Source of the DNA: Salinilacustrithrix sp034522155 | Lineage (GTDB): Bacteria; Actinomycetota; Acidimicrobiia; Acidimicrobiales; Salinilacustritrichaceae | Assembly: GCA_034522155.1 (NCBI GenBank) | Contig: JAXHLP010000012.1 | Span: forward strand, 1-64,000 | Length of the DNA stretch: 64,000 bases | Direction: 5' to 3' | In this document: positions 29,887 to 38,595 of the stretch, piece after piece | Layout: each line of letters opens with the position of its first letter | How positions within the stretch are numbered: the first letter of the stretch is position 1 | Notes under the pieces: generated by a model | Told to the model about the DNA's origin: nothing | Database searches by the model: none | Seen by the model: only the letters and a program-made list of their open reading frames with translations | Position numbers and translations under genes: made by a program

Positions 29887-30833
29887 CCGGCGCGGCCGTG
29901 TCCGGCCGGGACGGCGACGAGACCACGGTACTGCCGATCGAGATGGAGGAGTTCCTCACCTGGCTGCGCCTCGAGCGCGGGCGGGCCACCTCGACCGTCG
30001 CGTCGTACCGCCGCGACCTGCGGGCCTGGCACGCCCACCTCGCGGCGACAGGTCGGCCGGTGCTCGACGTCGCCGAGGACGACATCGTCGACTGGATCCA
30101 CTCCCTCCGCGAGTCGGATCTCGCGCCGTCCACGGTGAAGCGTCGGGTGGTCGCCGTCCGGAGTCTCCACCGGTACCTGGCCGAGGAGGAACTGGTCGAC
30201 CACGACCCGGGTGTCGACGTGGCGCCGCCCCCTGTGCCCCGTGGGTTGCCCAAGGCCCTGACCGAGGAACAGGTGGCCGCACTGCTCGACCGCGTCGTCG
30301 GCGCCGACCCGGTCGCCAGACGCGATCGTGCGGTGCTCGAGGTGCTCTACGGGACCGGAATCCGGATCTCCGAGCTCGTCGGGCTGTCGCTGCGCGACCT
30401 CGACCTGCACGACGGGTTCATGCGCGTCGTCGGCAAGGGCGACCGGGAGCGCGTCGTGCCCGTCCTCGGCCACGCCAACGACGCCCTGGTCGATTGGCTC
30501 ACCCTCGACGGCCGGGGCGCCCTGATGCCGTCGCGCTGGCGACGGCGCGACGACGAGGAGGCCGTGTTCCTCAACCAGCGTGGCGGTCGACTCGGGCGGC
30601 AGGGGACCTGGCTGCTCGTCAAGGCCTACGGCGAACGGGCCGGCCTGGGTGATCTGCTCACCCCCCACGTCCTGCGCCACTCCTGCGCCACGCACCTCCT
30701 CGACCACGGCGCCGACATCCGGGCCGTCCAGGAGCTGCTCGGACACGCCTCCATCGGCACCACCCAGGTGTACACCAAGGTGTCCGACGAGCGCCTCGTG
30801 GCCGCCTGGCGCCAGGCCCATCCCCGCGCCTGA
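29883..30833 (+). CDS. xerD: tyrosine recombinase XerD
   Basis: A 316-aa chromosome-dimer resolution recombinase. The N-terminal SAM-like domain (FLTWLRLERGRATSTVASYR) precedes the catalytic domain with R161, K185, H262, R265, H288 and nucleophile Y297, all readable. It acts at dif near the terminus with its partner and FtsK. The gene order pyrG-NUDIX-xerD supports XerD rather than a phage integrase. The conserved parA that usually follows is missing here. Confidence 0.93.
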   Translation: MTGAAVSGRDGDETTVLPIEMEEFLTWLRLERGRATSTVASYRRDLRAWHAHLAATGRPVLDVAEDDIVDWIHSLRESDLAPSTVKRRVVAVRSLHRYLAEEELVDHDPGVDVAPPPVPRGLPKALTEEQVAALLDRVVGADPVARRDRAVLEVLYGTGIRISELVGLSLRDLDLHDGFMRVVGKGDRERVVPVLGHANDALVDWLTLDGRGALMPSRWRRRDDEEAVFLNQRGGRLGRQGTWLLVKAYGERAGLGDLLTPHVLRHSCATHLLDHGADIRAVQELLGHASIGTTQVYTKVSDERLVAAWRQAHPRA

Positions 30834-30891
30834 CCACACGGCGTACGGAGGCGCCTGGCGGAGTTCCCGCGGTGTAGCGCCGTCTCTCGTC

Positions 30892-30897
30892 TACGCT
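30892..30897 (+). promoter_or_regulatory. -10 TACGCT, leaderless promoter of DksA-like gene
   Basis: TACGCT ends 6 nt before the ATG at 30904. Confidence 0.55.
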
Positions 30898-30903
30898 GCG
30901 ACC

Positions 30904-31233
30904 ATGTCCGAGGCATCTCAGCACCAGGATCCCACGCGCGACGAGCTCGAACGCGAACGCGCGCTCCTGCAGGAGAAGGTGCACGAGCTCGACGCCAAGG
31001 AAGACGACCTCGAGTACGACCCGAACTTCGCCGACTCCGGCCAGGTCGCCGCCGAGATGGGCGAGAATCGCGTGCTCTACGACCAGCTGCGTCGCGACCT
31101 CGACGACATCGAGAAGGCCCTCGAGCGGATGGACGAGGGCACCTACGGCACCTGCGAGGTGTGTGGCGACGACATCAGCGCTGCCCGGCTCGAGGCCATG
31201 CCCGCCACCCGCCGCTGCATTCAACACGCCTGA
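30904..31233 (+). CDS. DksA/TraR-type zinc-finger protein
   Basis: A 109-aa protein with a long N-terminal coiled coil (residues 10-75) and a C-terminal zinc finger. The finger reads CEVCGDDISAARLEAMPATR then RCIQHA, so the ligands are Cys-X2-Cys-X17-Cys-X2-His instead of four cysteines. DksA/TraR proteins enter the RNA polymerase secondary channel and modulate promoters, often with ppGpp. Whether this short actinobacterial type does so is not shown. Confidence 0.85.
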   Translation: MSEASQHQDPTRDELERERALLQEKVHELDAKEDDLEYDPNFADSGQVAAEMGENRVLYDQLRRDLDDIEKALERMDEGTYGTCEVCGDDISAARLEAMPATRRCIQHA

Positions 31234-31292
31234 GCCGCTCGTCGGTCCCTGGCGGGACCTCCTCGCTCTCGGGCTCGGTCCAGATCGCCTTC

Positions 31293-31298
31293 TAACGT
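31293..31298 (+). promoter_or_regulatory. -10 TAACGT, leaderless promoter of HD-domain gene
   Basis: TAACGT ends 8 nt before the ATG at 31307. Confidence 0.5.
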
Positions 31299-31306
31299 GT
31301 GGACCC

Positions 31307-31801
31307 ATGAGTGGTCCGGTGCATCTGGCGAAGCGGTTCTTCGGATCGTTGTCGCCGCGCCCGCTCGACCCGGTCGACGACGTCTGGGTCCGCGAGGTGC
31401 TCGGATCGGGTGAGCGGGCTCTCTGGGAACGCATGCCGCTCGCCGATCGCAAGCATGCCGCCCGGGTGGCGCGGGAGGTCGACCGACTGCTCGGTGGCGC
31501 CGACCGTCCCGTCCTCGCCGCCGCGCTGCTCCACGACGTCGGCAAGATCGAGTCCGGCCTCGGCACCTTCGGGCGGGTGGTCGCCACCGCTGTCGGCGCA
31601 GCGGCCGGCCGAGATCGGGCCCATGACTGGGGCCGCATCGGTACGTACCTACGCCACCCGCAGATCGGCGAGGCGCTGCTGCGCGACGCCGGCGCCGACG
31701 ACCTGACCGCCACCTGGGCCCGCGAGCACCACCAGCCCCCGCGCTGCTGGACGATGCCCGCCGACGTCGGCACTGCCCTCTCCTCTGCCGACGATGACTA
31801 G
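31307..31801 (+). CDS. HD-domain protein
   Basis: A 164-aa protein. HAARVAREVDRLL and ALLHDVGKIESGLGTFGRV give the His ... His-Asp metal site of HD phosphohydrolases, and EHHQPP supplies a further histidine. It resembles small stand-alone HD proteins of actinobacteria with no known substrate. The start at 31307 is supported by TAACGT 8 nt upstream. It overlaps the first codons of the panE remnant. Confidence 0.78.
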   Translation: MSGPVHLAKRFFGSLSPRPLDPVDDVWVREVLGSGERALWERMPLADRKHAARVAREVDRLLGGADRPVLAAALLHDVGKIESGLGTFGRVVATAVGAAAGRDRAHDWGRIGTYLRHPQIGEALLRDAGADDLTATWAREHHQPPRCWTMPADVGTALSSADDD

Positions 31802-32096
31802 GCGCTCCTACACCGTGGTCGGGGCGGGCGCGGTCGGGTAGCTGTACGGGACCCGGCTGGGCGAGCTCGTGGGCCCTGCGGTTGCCGACGGGGCCACGGT
31901 CGCGATGTTCCAGAACGGACTCGGGGTGGAGCGCCAGGTGCGCGACGCCGTGCCCCATGCCGGCGCGGTGCTGGGTGCCAGGTGCTTCGTGTGCTGCCGT
32001 CGCGTGCGCCCCGGCGTCGCCGACCACGTCGACTACGGCGCCGTGACCGTCGGCACCTTCGAGGACGGCGCGCCACCAGTAGTCTCGGTCTGGTGA
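31794..32096 (+). pseudogene. remnant of ketopantoate reductase (panE/apbA family)
   Basis: Reading from ATG 31794, the frame encodes RRSYTVVGAGAVG, the NADP-binding start of 2-dehydropantoate 2-reductase, then hits an in-frame TAG at 31839. It continues LYGTRLGEL and jumps to VGPAVADGATVAMFQNGLGV, which normally lies about 90 residues later. It ends with GARCFVCCRRVRPGVADHVD followed by YGAVTVGTF and a stop at 32096. The Rossmann core, catalytic region and C-terminal half are gone. It is an internally deleted, nonsense-interrupted pseudogene. Confidence 0.8.
32080..32085 (+). promoter_or_regulatory. -10 TAGTCT, leaderless promoter inside panE remnant
   Basis: TAGTCT ends 7 nt before the GTG at 32093, within the decayed panE tail, and could serve the small membrane protein. 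Confidence 0.5.
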
Positions 32097-32287
32097 ACGA
32101 CGCTTCCTGGGCCTTGTCGGCGTTTCTGACCGTCGGCTTCGTCATCGCCGCCTTCGTCAGCGGCGGCGGCCTGGCGATCGGCTGGTTCCTGCTGGCCATC
32201 GGGATGGCGGTGGTCACCTACGTGCGCTTCAACGCCGCCCGCAAGCCGCCCGGCGGCAGCGCCGACACCTCCGACTCCTCCGAGTAG
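32093..32287 (+). CDS. small membrane protein
   Basis: A 64-aa protein with two hydrophobic segments (ALSAFLTVGFVIAAFVSGGG and IGWFLLAIGMAVVTYV) and a hydrophilic Ser/Asp-rich tail. The GTG at 32093 overlaps the stop of the panE remnant and follows TAGTCT by 7 nt. No family is recognised. It converges on trpS with a 3-nt gap. Confidence 0.6.
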   Translation: MNDASWALSAFLTVGFVIAAFVSGGGLAIGWFLLAIGMAVVTYVRFNAARKPPGGSADTSDSSE

Positions 32288-32290
32288 CGC

Positions 32291-33304
32291 TCAGGCCGGA
32301 GGCAGCAGCCCGATGCTGCGCTGCGCCCGCTGGAGCGTGGCGGCGGCCACCGTGCGGGCCTTGCCGGCCCCGGTGGCCAGGATGTCGGCAGTGGCGCCGG
32401 GGTCGGCCGACAGCTCGGCGAAGCGCTCCTGCACCGGACGTAGCAGCTCGACCACGGCCTCGGCGGTGTCGGTCTTGAGCGGTCCGTACATGTCGTAGTC
32501 GTCGGCGAGGGCCTCCGGGTCCTTCCCGGTGGCGGCGCCGAGGATCGACAACAGGTTCGATACGCCCGGCTTGGCGGCCAGGTCGAAGCGCACCTCGTTG
32601 TCGGTGTCGGTCACGGCCCGCTTGACCTTCTTCTCGATCGCCTCGGGTTCGTCGAGCACCAGGATCGTGCCCTGGGGCGACTCGAGCGACTTCGACATCT
32701 TCGCGGTGGGCTCCTGGAGATCCATGATGCGGGCGCCGACGGGCGGGATCACGTGTTCGGGCACCCGGAACACCTCCTCGCCGGTGCGGTTGTTGAACCG
32801 GATGGCGAGGTCGCGTGCCAGCTCGATGTGCTGGCGTTGGTCGTCGCCCACCGGCACGACGTCGGTGTCGTAGAGGAGGATGTCGGCCGCCTGCAGCGCG
32901 GGATAGGTGAACAGCCCGGCGGACACGAACCCATCTCCCGACGACCCGGCCCGGTCGGCCTTGTCCTTGAACTGCACCATTCGCGACAGCTCGCCGTAGC
33001 TGGCCGTGCACTCCATCAGCCAGGCCAGGGCGCTGTGCTCGGGCACATGGCTCTGGACGAAGAGGATGCAGGCATCGGGATCGAGACCGCTGGCCACCAG
33101 CAGCTGCGTGAGCTGGACCGTCTTGTCCCGCAGCTCGCCCGGCTCCTTGGGGATGGTGAGCGCGTGCAGATCGACCACGCAGAACACCGAATCGATGTCG
33201 TGCTGCTCGCCGACCCAGCGCCGCACGGCGCCCAGGTAGTTGCCGAGATGGAGGTCGCCGGTGGGCTGGACGCCCGAGAAGGCACGTCGACGGGGGCCGC
33301 TCAT
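32291..33304 (-). CDS. trpS: tryptophanyl-tRNA synthetase
   Basis: A 337-aa class I aminoacyl-tRNA synthetase that charges tRNA-Trp. The HIGH equivalent is DLHLGNYLGA near residue 18 and the KMSKS loop is TAKMSKSLESPQGT. The segment PALQAADILLYDTDVVPVGD is typical of TrpRS. The start at 33304 (SGPRRRAFSGVQPTGDLHLG) is supported by TACCAT 8 nt upstream and by family length; the frame is open 10 codons further. Confidence 0.96.
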   Translation of the reverse strand: MSGPRRRAFSGVQPTGDLHLGNYLGAVRRWVGEQHDIDSVFCVVDLHALTIPKEPGELRDKTVQLTQLLVASGLDPDACILFVQSHVPEHSALAWLMECTASYGELSRMVQFKDKADRAGSSGDGFVSAGLFTYPALQAADILLYDTDVVPVGDDQRQHIELARDLAIRFNNRTGEEVFRVPEHVIPPVGARIMDLQEPTAKMSKSLESPQGTILVLDEPEAIEKKVKRAVTDTDNEVRFDLAAKPGVSNLLSILGAATGKDPEALADDYDMYGPLKTDTAEAVVELLRPVQERFAELSADPGATADILATGAGKARTVAAATLQRAQRSIGLLPPA

Positions 33305-33312
33305 GGCGGGGC

Positions 33313-33318
33313 ATGGTA
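33313..33318 (-). promoter_or_regulatory. -10 TACCAT, leaderless promoter of trpS
   Basis: On the minus strand TACCAT ends 8 nt before the ATG at 33304. Confidence 0.5.
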
Positions 33319-33398
33319 GGGGTCGACGCGACATCAGGAGATACCGGGTTTCGCTCGGGATCTCGCGCGGGGTCCACCACCCACGGCCGGGTTCGTCC

Positions 33399-33404
33399 TA
33401 GCCT
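33399..33404 (+). promoter_or_regulatory. -10 TAGCCT, leaderless promoter of scpA
   Basis: TAGCCT ends 4 nt before ATG 33409 and 7 nt before ATG 33412. The second fits the spacing used elsewhere in the window and decides the start. Confidence 0.55.
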
Positions 33405-33411
33405 CGACATG

Positions 33412-34191
33412 ATGTCACACGCTGTGGAGACCCCGGTGTTCCAGGGTCCCTTCGACCTCCTGCTCCACCTCATCCTGCAAGACGAGGTCGACCTCTACGA
33501 GGTCCGCCTCAGCGACATCGTCGACGCCTACCTCGCGGAGCTCGAGCGCATGGAGGCCATGGACCTCGATCTCGCCACCGAGTTCGTGTTGATCGCGGCC
33601 ACGCTCATCGAGCTGAAGTCCAAGCGCCTGCTACCCGACGACGACGACATCGACCTCGACGAGGAGCTCGCCCTGTGGGAGGAGCGCGATCTACTCCTGT
33701 CGCGACTGGTCGAGTGCAAGACGTTCAAGGACGCGGCCGCGGCCATGGGCGGCATCGCCCGCGACGCCGGTCGCTCCTATCCCCGCACCGCCGGGGTCGA
33801 GGAGCGGTTCCTCGGCCTGCTGGCCGACCTGCTCGAACACACCACCGCGGACGACGTCCGGTCGGCCTTCCTGCGGGCCGTGGCCCCCAAGCCCACACCC
33901 CAGGTCAGCACGGCCCACATCCACCAGATCCGGGTCACCGTCACCGACGCGGTCGTCGAGATGCTCGACGAGCTGCCCCGGGTCGGGCGGGCGTCGTTCG
34001 CCGACCTCACCGACGGCCTGGTGGAGCGGATCGAGGTCATCGTGCGCTTCCTGGCCGTGCTCGAGCTGTTCAAGCAGGGTTGGATCGACATCGAACAGCC
34101 CCACACGCTCGGTGGCCTCGAAGTCGTGTGGCTGGGCACGGCCGAGGTCGACGAGGTCGATCTCGAGCTCGTCGACGCGTACGACGGATAA
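33412..34191 (+). CDS. scpA: segregation and condensation protein A
   Basis: A 259-aa kleisin of the bacterial SMC complex, bridging SMC heads for chromosome compaction. The N-terminal domain has VFQGPFDLLLHLILQDEVDL and ATEFVLIAATLIELKSKRLL. The C-terminal winged helix has VEVIVRFLAVLELFKQG-like sequence. Two ATGs are adjacent (33409 and 33412); promoter spacing favours the second. It is followed 8 nt later by scpB. Confidence 0.95.
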   Translation: MSHAVETPVFQGPFDLLLHLILQDEVDLYEVRLSDIVDAYLAELERMEAMDLDLATEFVLIAATLIELKSKRLLPDDDDIDLDEELALWEERDLLLSRLVECKTFKDAAAAMGGIARDAGRSYPRTAGVEERFLGLLADLLEHTTADDVRSAFLRAVAPKPTPQVSTAHIHQIRVTVTDAVVEMLDELPRVGRASFADLTDGLVERIEVIVRFLAVLELFKQGWIDIEQPHTLGGLEVVWLGTAEVDEVDLELVDAYDG

Positions 34192-34199
34192 TCACGGCC

Positions 34200-34784
34200 G
34201 TGAGTGAGGACGATCAGGAGCGGGAGCTGCGGCGGGCCGCCGAGGCCTTGCTGTTGGTCACCGAGGAGCCGCTCCAGCCCGAGCTGCTGGCCCAGCTCCT
34301 CGAGGTGTCCACCGAGCGCATCGAGCTGCTGTGCACCGAGCTCGCCGCTGAGTACGACGCCACCGATCGTGGCTTCCAACTGGTCAAGGTCGCCGGCGGT
34401 TGGCGCTACCAGACCCACCCGGAGCTCGCGCCCTACGTCGAGCGCTACGTGCTCGAGGGCCAGTCGGCCCGGCTGTCGGGCGCGGCGCTCGAGACCCTGG
34501 CCATCGTCGCCTACAAGCAGCCCATCTCCCGGGCCCAGATCGCGGCCATCCGCGGCGTGAACGCCGACGGGGTGATGCGCACGCTCAGCCAGCGCGGCTA
34601 CGTCGAGGAGATCTCCCGTGACCCCGGGCCGGGCCAGGCGGTGCTCTACGGCACGACCCAGTCCTTTCTCGAGAAGCTCGGCCTCAACTCCCTCGACGAG
34701 TTGCCCGCTCTCGGCGACTTCGTGCCCGGCGCCGAGGTGTACGAGGCGCTCGAGCGGGGGCTGCGGCCCGACGACGACGAGTGA
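34200..34784 (+). CDS. scpB: segregation and condensation protein B
   Basis: A 194-aa partner of ScpA in the SMC complex, built of two winged-helix domains. Diagnostic segments are RRAAEALLLVTEEPLQPELL, ETLAIVAYKQPISRAQIAAI and RGVNADGVMRTLSQRGYVEE. The start is GTG at 34200. Confidence 0.95.
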   Translation: MSEDDQERELRRAAEALLLVTEEPLQPELLAQLLEVSTERIELLCTELAAEYDATDRGFQLVKVAGGWRYQTHPELAPYVERYVLEGQSARLSGAALETLAIVAYKQPISRAQIAAIRGVNADGVMRTLSQRGYVEEISRDPGPGQAVLYGTTQSFLEKLGLNSLDELPALGDFVPGAEVYEALERGLRPDDDE

Positions 34785-34824
34785 CCGTTCGGCGTCGCCA
34801 CGCCACGCCGGGCACCATCGACTC

Positions 34825-35550
34825 GTGAGCGAACCTCAGCGGTTGCAGAAGCTCCTGGCCCGGGCGGGCGTGGGGAGTCGACGCGTGGTCGAGGACATGA
34901 TCGCCGCGGGACGCATCACCGTGAACGGCGAGGTCGCCGAGCTCGGGCGCCGGGCCGATCCCGACCACGACCGCATCGAGGTCGACGGTGCGCTCATCGG
35001 CCTCGCTCCGGGCACGGTCTGGTACCTGCTCAACAAGCCGGCCGGCGTCGTGACCACGGCATCGGACCCCCAGGGCCGTCCGACCGTCGTCGATCTGGTC
35101 CCGACCGAACCACGGGTGTTCCCGGTCGGTCGGCTCGACCTCGACACCGAGGGCTTGCTCCTGCTCACCAACGACGGCGAGATCACCAACCGCCTCACCC
35201 ATCCCCGCTACGGCGTCGAGAAGGAATACCTGGCCCACGTCGAGGGCGAGCCCAGTCGCGGTGCGCTGCGTGCGCTCCGCGAGGGTGTGGAGCTGGACGA
35301 CGGCGTCACCGCGCCCGCCACCGCCTCGACGGTGGGCCCGGGCCTCGTCCGGCTGACCATCCACGAGGGACGCAACCGCCAGGTGCGGCGGATGTGCGAG
35401 GCGGTCGGGCACCCGGTGGTCCGCCTCGTCCGCGTCCGCATCGGGCCGCTCAGCGACACGTCACTCGGCCCGGGGGAGTGGCGGCCCCTCGCAACAGCCG
35501 AGGTCCGCAACCTCGAACGCGCTGCGGTCGAGCGCGACACCTCCACCTAA
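34825..35550 (+). CDS. rluB: 23S rRNA pseudouridine synthase, RluB/RsuA family
   Basis: A 241-aa pseudouridine synthase. The N-terminal S4 domain (RLQKLLARAGVGSRRVVEDM) is followed by the catalytic domain with the aspartate motif VGRLDLDTEGLLLLTNDGE and HEGRNRQVRRMCEAVGHPV. It modifies 23S rRNA, probably near position 2605 by E. coli numbering (family inference). The start is GTG at 34825; position after scpAB is conserved in actinobacteria. Confidence 0.93.
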   Translation: MSEPQRLQKLLARAGVGSRRVVEDMIAAGRITVNGEVAELGRRADPDHDRIEVDGALIGLAPGTVWYLLNKPAGVVTTASDPQGRPTVVDLVPTEPRVFPVGRLDLDTEGLLLLTNDGEITNRLTHPRYGVEKEYLAHVEGEPSRGALRALREGVELDDGVTAPATASTVGPGLVRLTIHEGRNRQVRRMCEAVGHPVVRLVRVRIGPLSDTSLGPGEWRPLATAEVRNLERAAVERDTST

Positions 35551-35553
35551 CCT
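35548..35553 (+). promoter_or_regulatory. -10 TAACCT, leaderless promoter of tyrA
   Basis: TAACCT starts within the rluB stop codon and ends 8 nt before the GTG at 35562. Confidence 0.55.
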
Positions 35554-35561
35554 GGGTCGCC

Positions 35562-36647
35562 GTGTCCGACAGCGATGCCCCCGACTCCGCCACGGCCCGC
35601 GCCAACATCGTGGGCGTGGGCCTCATCGGGGGTTCGATCGGGCTCGCCCTGCGCCGCGCGGGGTGGCATGTCAGCGGGTCCGACGACGACCGGGCGCGGG
35701 TGGACCGGGCACTCGAGCTCGGCGTGCTCGACGGCGTCGGCCTCGATCCCGACGCCGAGATCACCTTCATCGCCACACCGGTGCGGGCCATCGCCGAGGC
35801 CGCCGGGAAGGCCCTGGCCGCCACCACCGGTCTGGTGACCGACGTGGGCTCGGTGAAGGCCCCGATCATCGACGCGGTCGACGATGAGCGGTTCGTCGGT
35901 GGCCACCCGATGGCCGGTTCGGAGCAGGTCGGGGTCGACGGTGCCGACGCCGATCTGTTCACCGGCGCCGTGTGGGTGATCACGCCGACCGGATCGACCG
36001 ACGATGCCGCCTACGCGCGGGTGCGGGCGATCGTCGCCTCGCTCGGTGCGGAGATCCTGGCTCTGCCACCCGAGCGCCACGACGAGTTCGTGGCCGTCGT
36101 TTCCCACGTGCCCCACCTCACCGCGGCCAGCCTGATGCGCATCGCCGATGACCGGGCCGACGAGCACGCCGCGCTGCTCCGCCTGGCCGCCGGTGGTTTC
36201 CGTGACATGACCCGCATCGCGTCGGGCCACCCCGGCATCTGGCCCGACATCTGTGCCGAGAACCGCGCGGCGATCGTCGCCGGACTCGACCGGCTCATCG
36301 ACGCGCTCGGCGACGCCCGGGCCCAGGTCGCCGAGCACGACCACGACGGACTGCTCGAAGACCTGACGCGAGCGCGTGCAGCCAGGGTCAACCTCCCGAG
36401 CCGCTATACCCGCCCGTCCGAGCTGGCCGAGATCCGGGTCCCGGTACCCGATCGACCCGGCGTGCTGGCCGAGGTCACGACGCTGGCCTCCGAGCTCGAC
36501 GTCAACATCGCCGACGTCGAGATCGTCCACTCATCCGAGGGTGTGCAGGGCGTGGTCATCCTGCTGGTCGAGGCGTCGACGGTCGGTGGCTTCCGCGAGC
36601 GGCTCACCGAGCGCGGGTTCCGTCCGTCCGTCCGTCGCCTGAGCTGA
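35562..36647 (+). CDS. tyrA: prephenate dehydrogenase with C-terminal ACT domain
   Basis: A 361-aa enzyme of tyrosine synthesis that oxidatively decarboxylates prephenate to 4-hydroxyphenylpyruvate. The Rossmann start is IVGVGLIGGSIGLALRRAG; GGHPMAGSEQVGVDGAD carries the substrate-binding His, and VSHVPHLTAASLM follows. Residues about 290-350 form an ACT domain (EIRVPVPDRPGVLAEVTTLA) for feedback by tyrosine. The stop overlaps the aroA start. Confidence 0.93.
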   Translation: MSDSDAPDSATARANIVGVGLIGGSIGLALRRAGWHVSGSDDDRARVDRALELGVLDGVGLDPDAEITFIATPVRAIAEAAGKALAATTGLVTDVGSVKAPIIDAVDDERFVGGHPMAGSEQVGVDGADADLFTGAVWVITPTGSTDDAAYARVRAIVASLGAEILALPPERHDEFVAVVSHVPHLTAASLMRIADDRADEHAALLRLAAGGFRDMTRIASGHPGIWPDICAENRAAIVAGLDRLIDALGDARAQVAEHDHDGLLEDLTRARAARVNLPSRYTRPSELAEIRVPVPDRPGVLAEVTTLASELDVNIADVEIVHSSEGVQGVVILLVEASTVGGFRERLTERGFRPSVRRLS

Positions 36648-37936
36648 TGGGCGGCGACGAACGAGCGATCGAACCCGCCGGTGCGGTCGATGCCACGGTC
36701 GCACTGCCGGGCTCGAAGAGCATCACCAACCGGGCCCTGATCTGCGCGGCCCTGTCGACGCGACCGTCGGTGATCCGCAACGCACTCGACGCCGACGACA
36801 CGCGGGCCATGGTCGAGGCGCTCCGCACCATGGGCGTGGCAGTGGACCACGATGACGGGGTGCTGCAGATCTCCGCGGGCGGGCCCACGCCGACGGTCGT
36901 GTCGGTCGACGCCCGCCAGAGCGGCACGACGAGTCGCTTCCTGCTCCCGGTGCTGGCCCTGGACGGGATCCGTCGCCGGCTGACCGGCGACGCCCAGCTC
37001 CAGTCCCGTCCCATGGCGGCGGCGTTCGACGCCCTCGTCCACCTGGGCGCGCGCATCGATGAGGAAGGCGTTCCGGGGTATCTGCCGGTCGTGGTCCAGG
37101 GCCCGCTGCGGGGCGGTGCCGTCGAGCTGCCCGGCGATGTGTCGAGCCAGTTCCTGTCCGGCTTGCTGCTCGCGTCCCCGGCCATGAACGACGGGCTGGT
37201 GGTGTCGCTGTCGACCCAGCTGGTCAGCCGGCCCTACGTCGACATGACCGTGGCCGTCATGCGGGCGTTCGGGGCGGAGGTGACGACCGACGGCGGGGCG
37301 TCGTGGCACGTTGCCGCGCGGTCCTATGCAGGAGGGGACTTCACGGTCGAGCCCGATGCCTCGACAGCCTCCTACGTGTTCGCGGCGGCGGTGCTGACCG
37401 GGGGCGTGGTGACCGTGCCGGGTCTGCACCGTGGCGCCCTCCAGGGCGACGTCGGGTTCGTCGAGCTGCTGGCCCGGATGGGCGCTCGGGTGCGGTGGGA
37501 CGACGACGCGGTGACCGTGGCCGCAGGGGACCGCCTGCAGGGGATCGACGTCGACATGTCGGCGATGTCCGACACCGTGCCGACCCTCGCGGTGGTCGCG
37601 GCGTGCGCCGAAGGCGTCACCACGATCCGCAACGTCGGCTTCATCCGGCACAAGGAGTCCGACCGGATCGGGGCGACCGTGGCCGAGCTGCGTCGGTGCG
37701 GTGTCGACGCCGAGGAGACCGACGACGGGCTCGTGGTGCGGCCCGGGCCGATCAAACCTGCCGTCGTGCAGACCTACGACGACCATCGCATGGCCATGGC
37801 CTTCGCCGTGCTCGGCCTCACGACCGCCGGGCTGCGCATCGCCGACCCCGACTGCGTGGCCAAGACGTTCCCCGGCTACTGGGACCTGCTCGACCGGCTC
37901 CGTACGGGCGCCGATCCCGCGGCGCGCGGGGTCTAG
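36647..37936 (+). CDS. aroA: 3-phosphoshikimate 1-carboxyvinyltransferase (EPSP synthase)
   Basis: A 429-aa enzyme of the shikimate pathway joining phosphoenolpyruvate to shikimate 3-phosphate. Motifs in order are LPGSKSITNRALICAAL, SGTTSRFLLPVLAL, FIRHKESDRIGATVAELRRC and DDHRMAMAFAVLGL. The ATG overlaps the tyrA stop, coupling the aromatic genes. Confidence 0.97.
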   Translation: MGGDERAIEPAGAVDATVALPGSKSITNRALICAALSTRPSVIRNALDADDTRAMVEALRTMGVAVDHDDGVLQISAGGPTPTVVSVDARQSGTTSRFLLPVLALDGIRRRLTGDAQLQSRPMAAAFDALVHLGARIDEEGVPGYLPVVVQGPLRGGAVELPGDVSSQFLSGLLLASPAMNDGLVVSLSTQLVSRPYVDMTVAVMRAFGAEVTTDGGASWHVAARSYAGGDFTVEPDASTASYVFAAAVLTGGVVTVPGLHRGALQGDVGFVELLARMGARVRWDDDAVTVAAGDRLQGIDVDMSAMSDTVPTLAVVAACAEGVTTIRNVGFIRHKESDRIGATVAELRRCGVDAEETDDGLVVRPGPIKPAVVQTYDDHRMAMAFAVLGLTTAGLRIADPDCVAKTFPGYWDLLDRLRTGADPAARGV

Positions 37937-37939
37937 GTT
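37934..37939 (+). promoter_or_regulatory. -10 TAGGTT, leaderless promoter of cmk
   Basis: TAGGTT overlaps the aroA stop codon and ends 8 nt before the ATG at 37948. Confidence 0.5.
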
Positions 37940-37947
37940 CTGCGCCC

Positions 37948-38595
37948 ATGCGCGTGATCGCCATCGACGGCCCGGCCGGGTCCGGTAAGTCCACCGTCGC
38001 CCGCACGCTCGCCGAGCGTCTCGATCTCCGCTACCTCGACACCGGCGCCATGTACCGGGCCGTCACGTTCGCCGCTCTACGGCACAATGTCGATCCGGCC
38101 GACGACGACGCCGTGACGCGGCTGGCCGAACACGTCGAGCTCGAGGTGACGCTCGACGGTGTCCGGGTCGAGGGCGTCGATGCCACCATCGAGATCCGCG
38201 GTCCCGAGGTCACGCGGGCCGTGAGCACCGTGGCCGCCAACCAGGCAGTCCGCCACGAGCTGGTCACCCGCCAGCACGAGTGGGCCCGGCGCTACGGCGG
38301 CGGCGTGATCGAGGGGCGTGACATCGGCTCGGTCGTGTTTCCCGACGCCGAGCTCAAGGTGTATCTCGACGCCCGGCCCGAGATCCGGGCGGCCCGGCGG
38401 TCGAAGGAGGTCACCGACCTCGACTACGAGACCGTCGCCGCCGACCTGGCCCGGCGCGACGCCCTCGACCAGGGACGGGCGTCCTCGCCGCTGACGCGGG
38501 CGGGCGACGCTGTCGAGGTCGACACCAGCGACCTCGACGTCGACGAGATCGTCGACCTGATCGTCGCCGAGCTCGCAGGTGCCGGCCATGCCTGA
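37948..38595 (+). CDS. cmk: cytidylate kinase
   Basis: A 215-aa nucleoside monophosphate kinase that phosphorylates CMP and dCMP. The P-loop is DGPAGSGKSTVARTLAE at residues 6-22, and YLDTGAMYRAVTFAAL and IEGRDIGSVVFPDAELKVYL are family signatures. It overlaps plsC by 8 nt. Confidence 0.95.
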   Translation: MRVIAIDGPAGSGKSTVARTLAERLDLRYLDTGAMYRAVTFAALRHNVDPADDDAVTRLAEHVELEVTLDGVRVEGVDATIEIRGPEVTRAVSTVAANQAVRHELVTRQHEWARRYGGGVIEGRDIGSVVFPDAELKVYLDARPEIRAARRSKEVTDLDYETVAADLARRDALDQGRASSPLTRAGDAVEVDTSDLDVDEIVDLIVAELAGAGHA

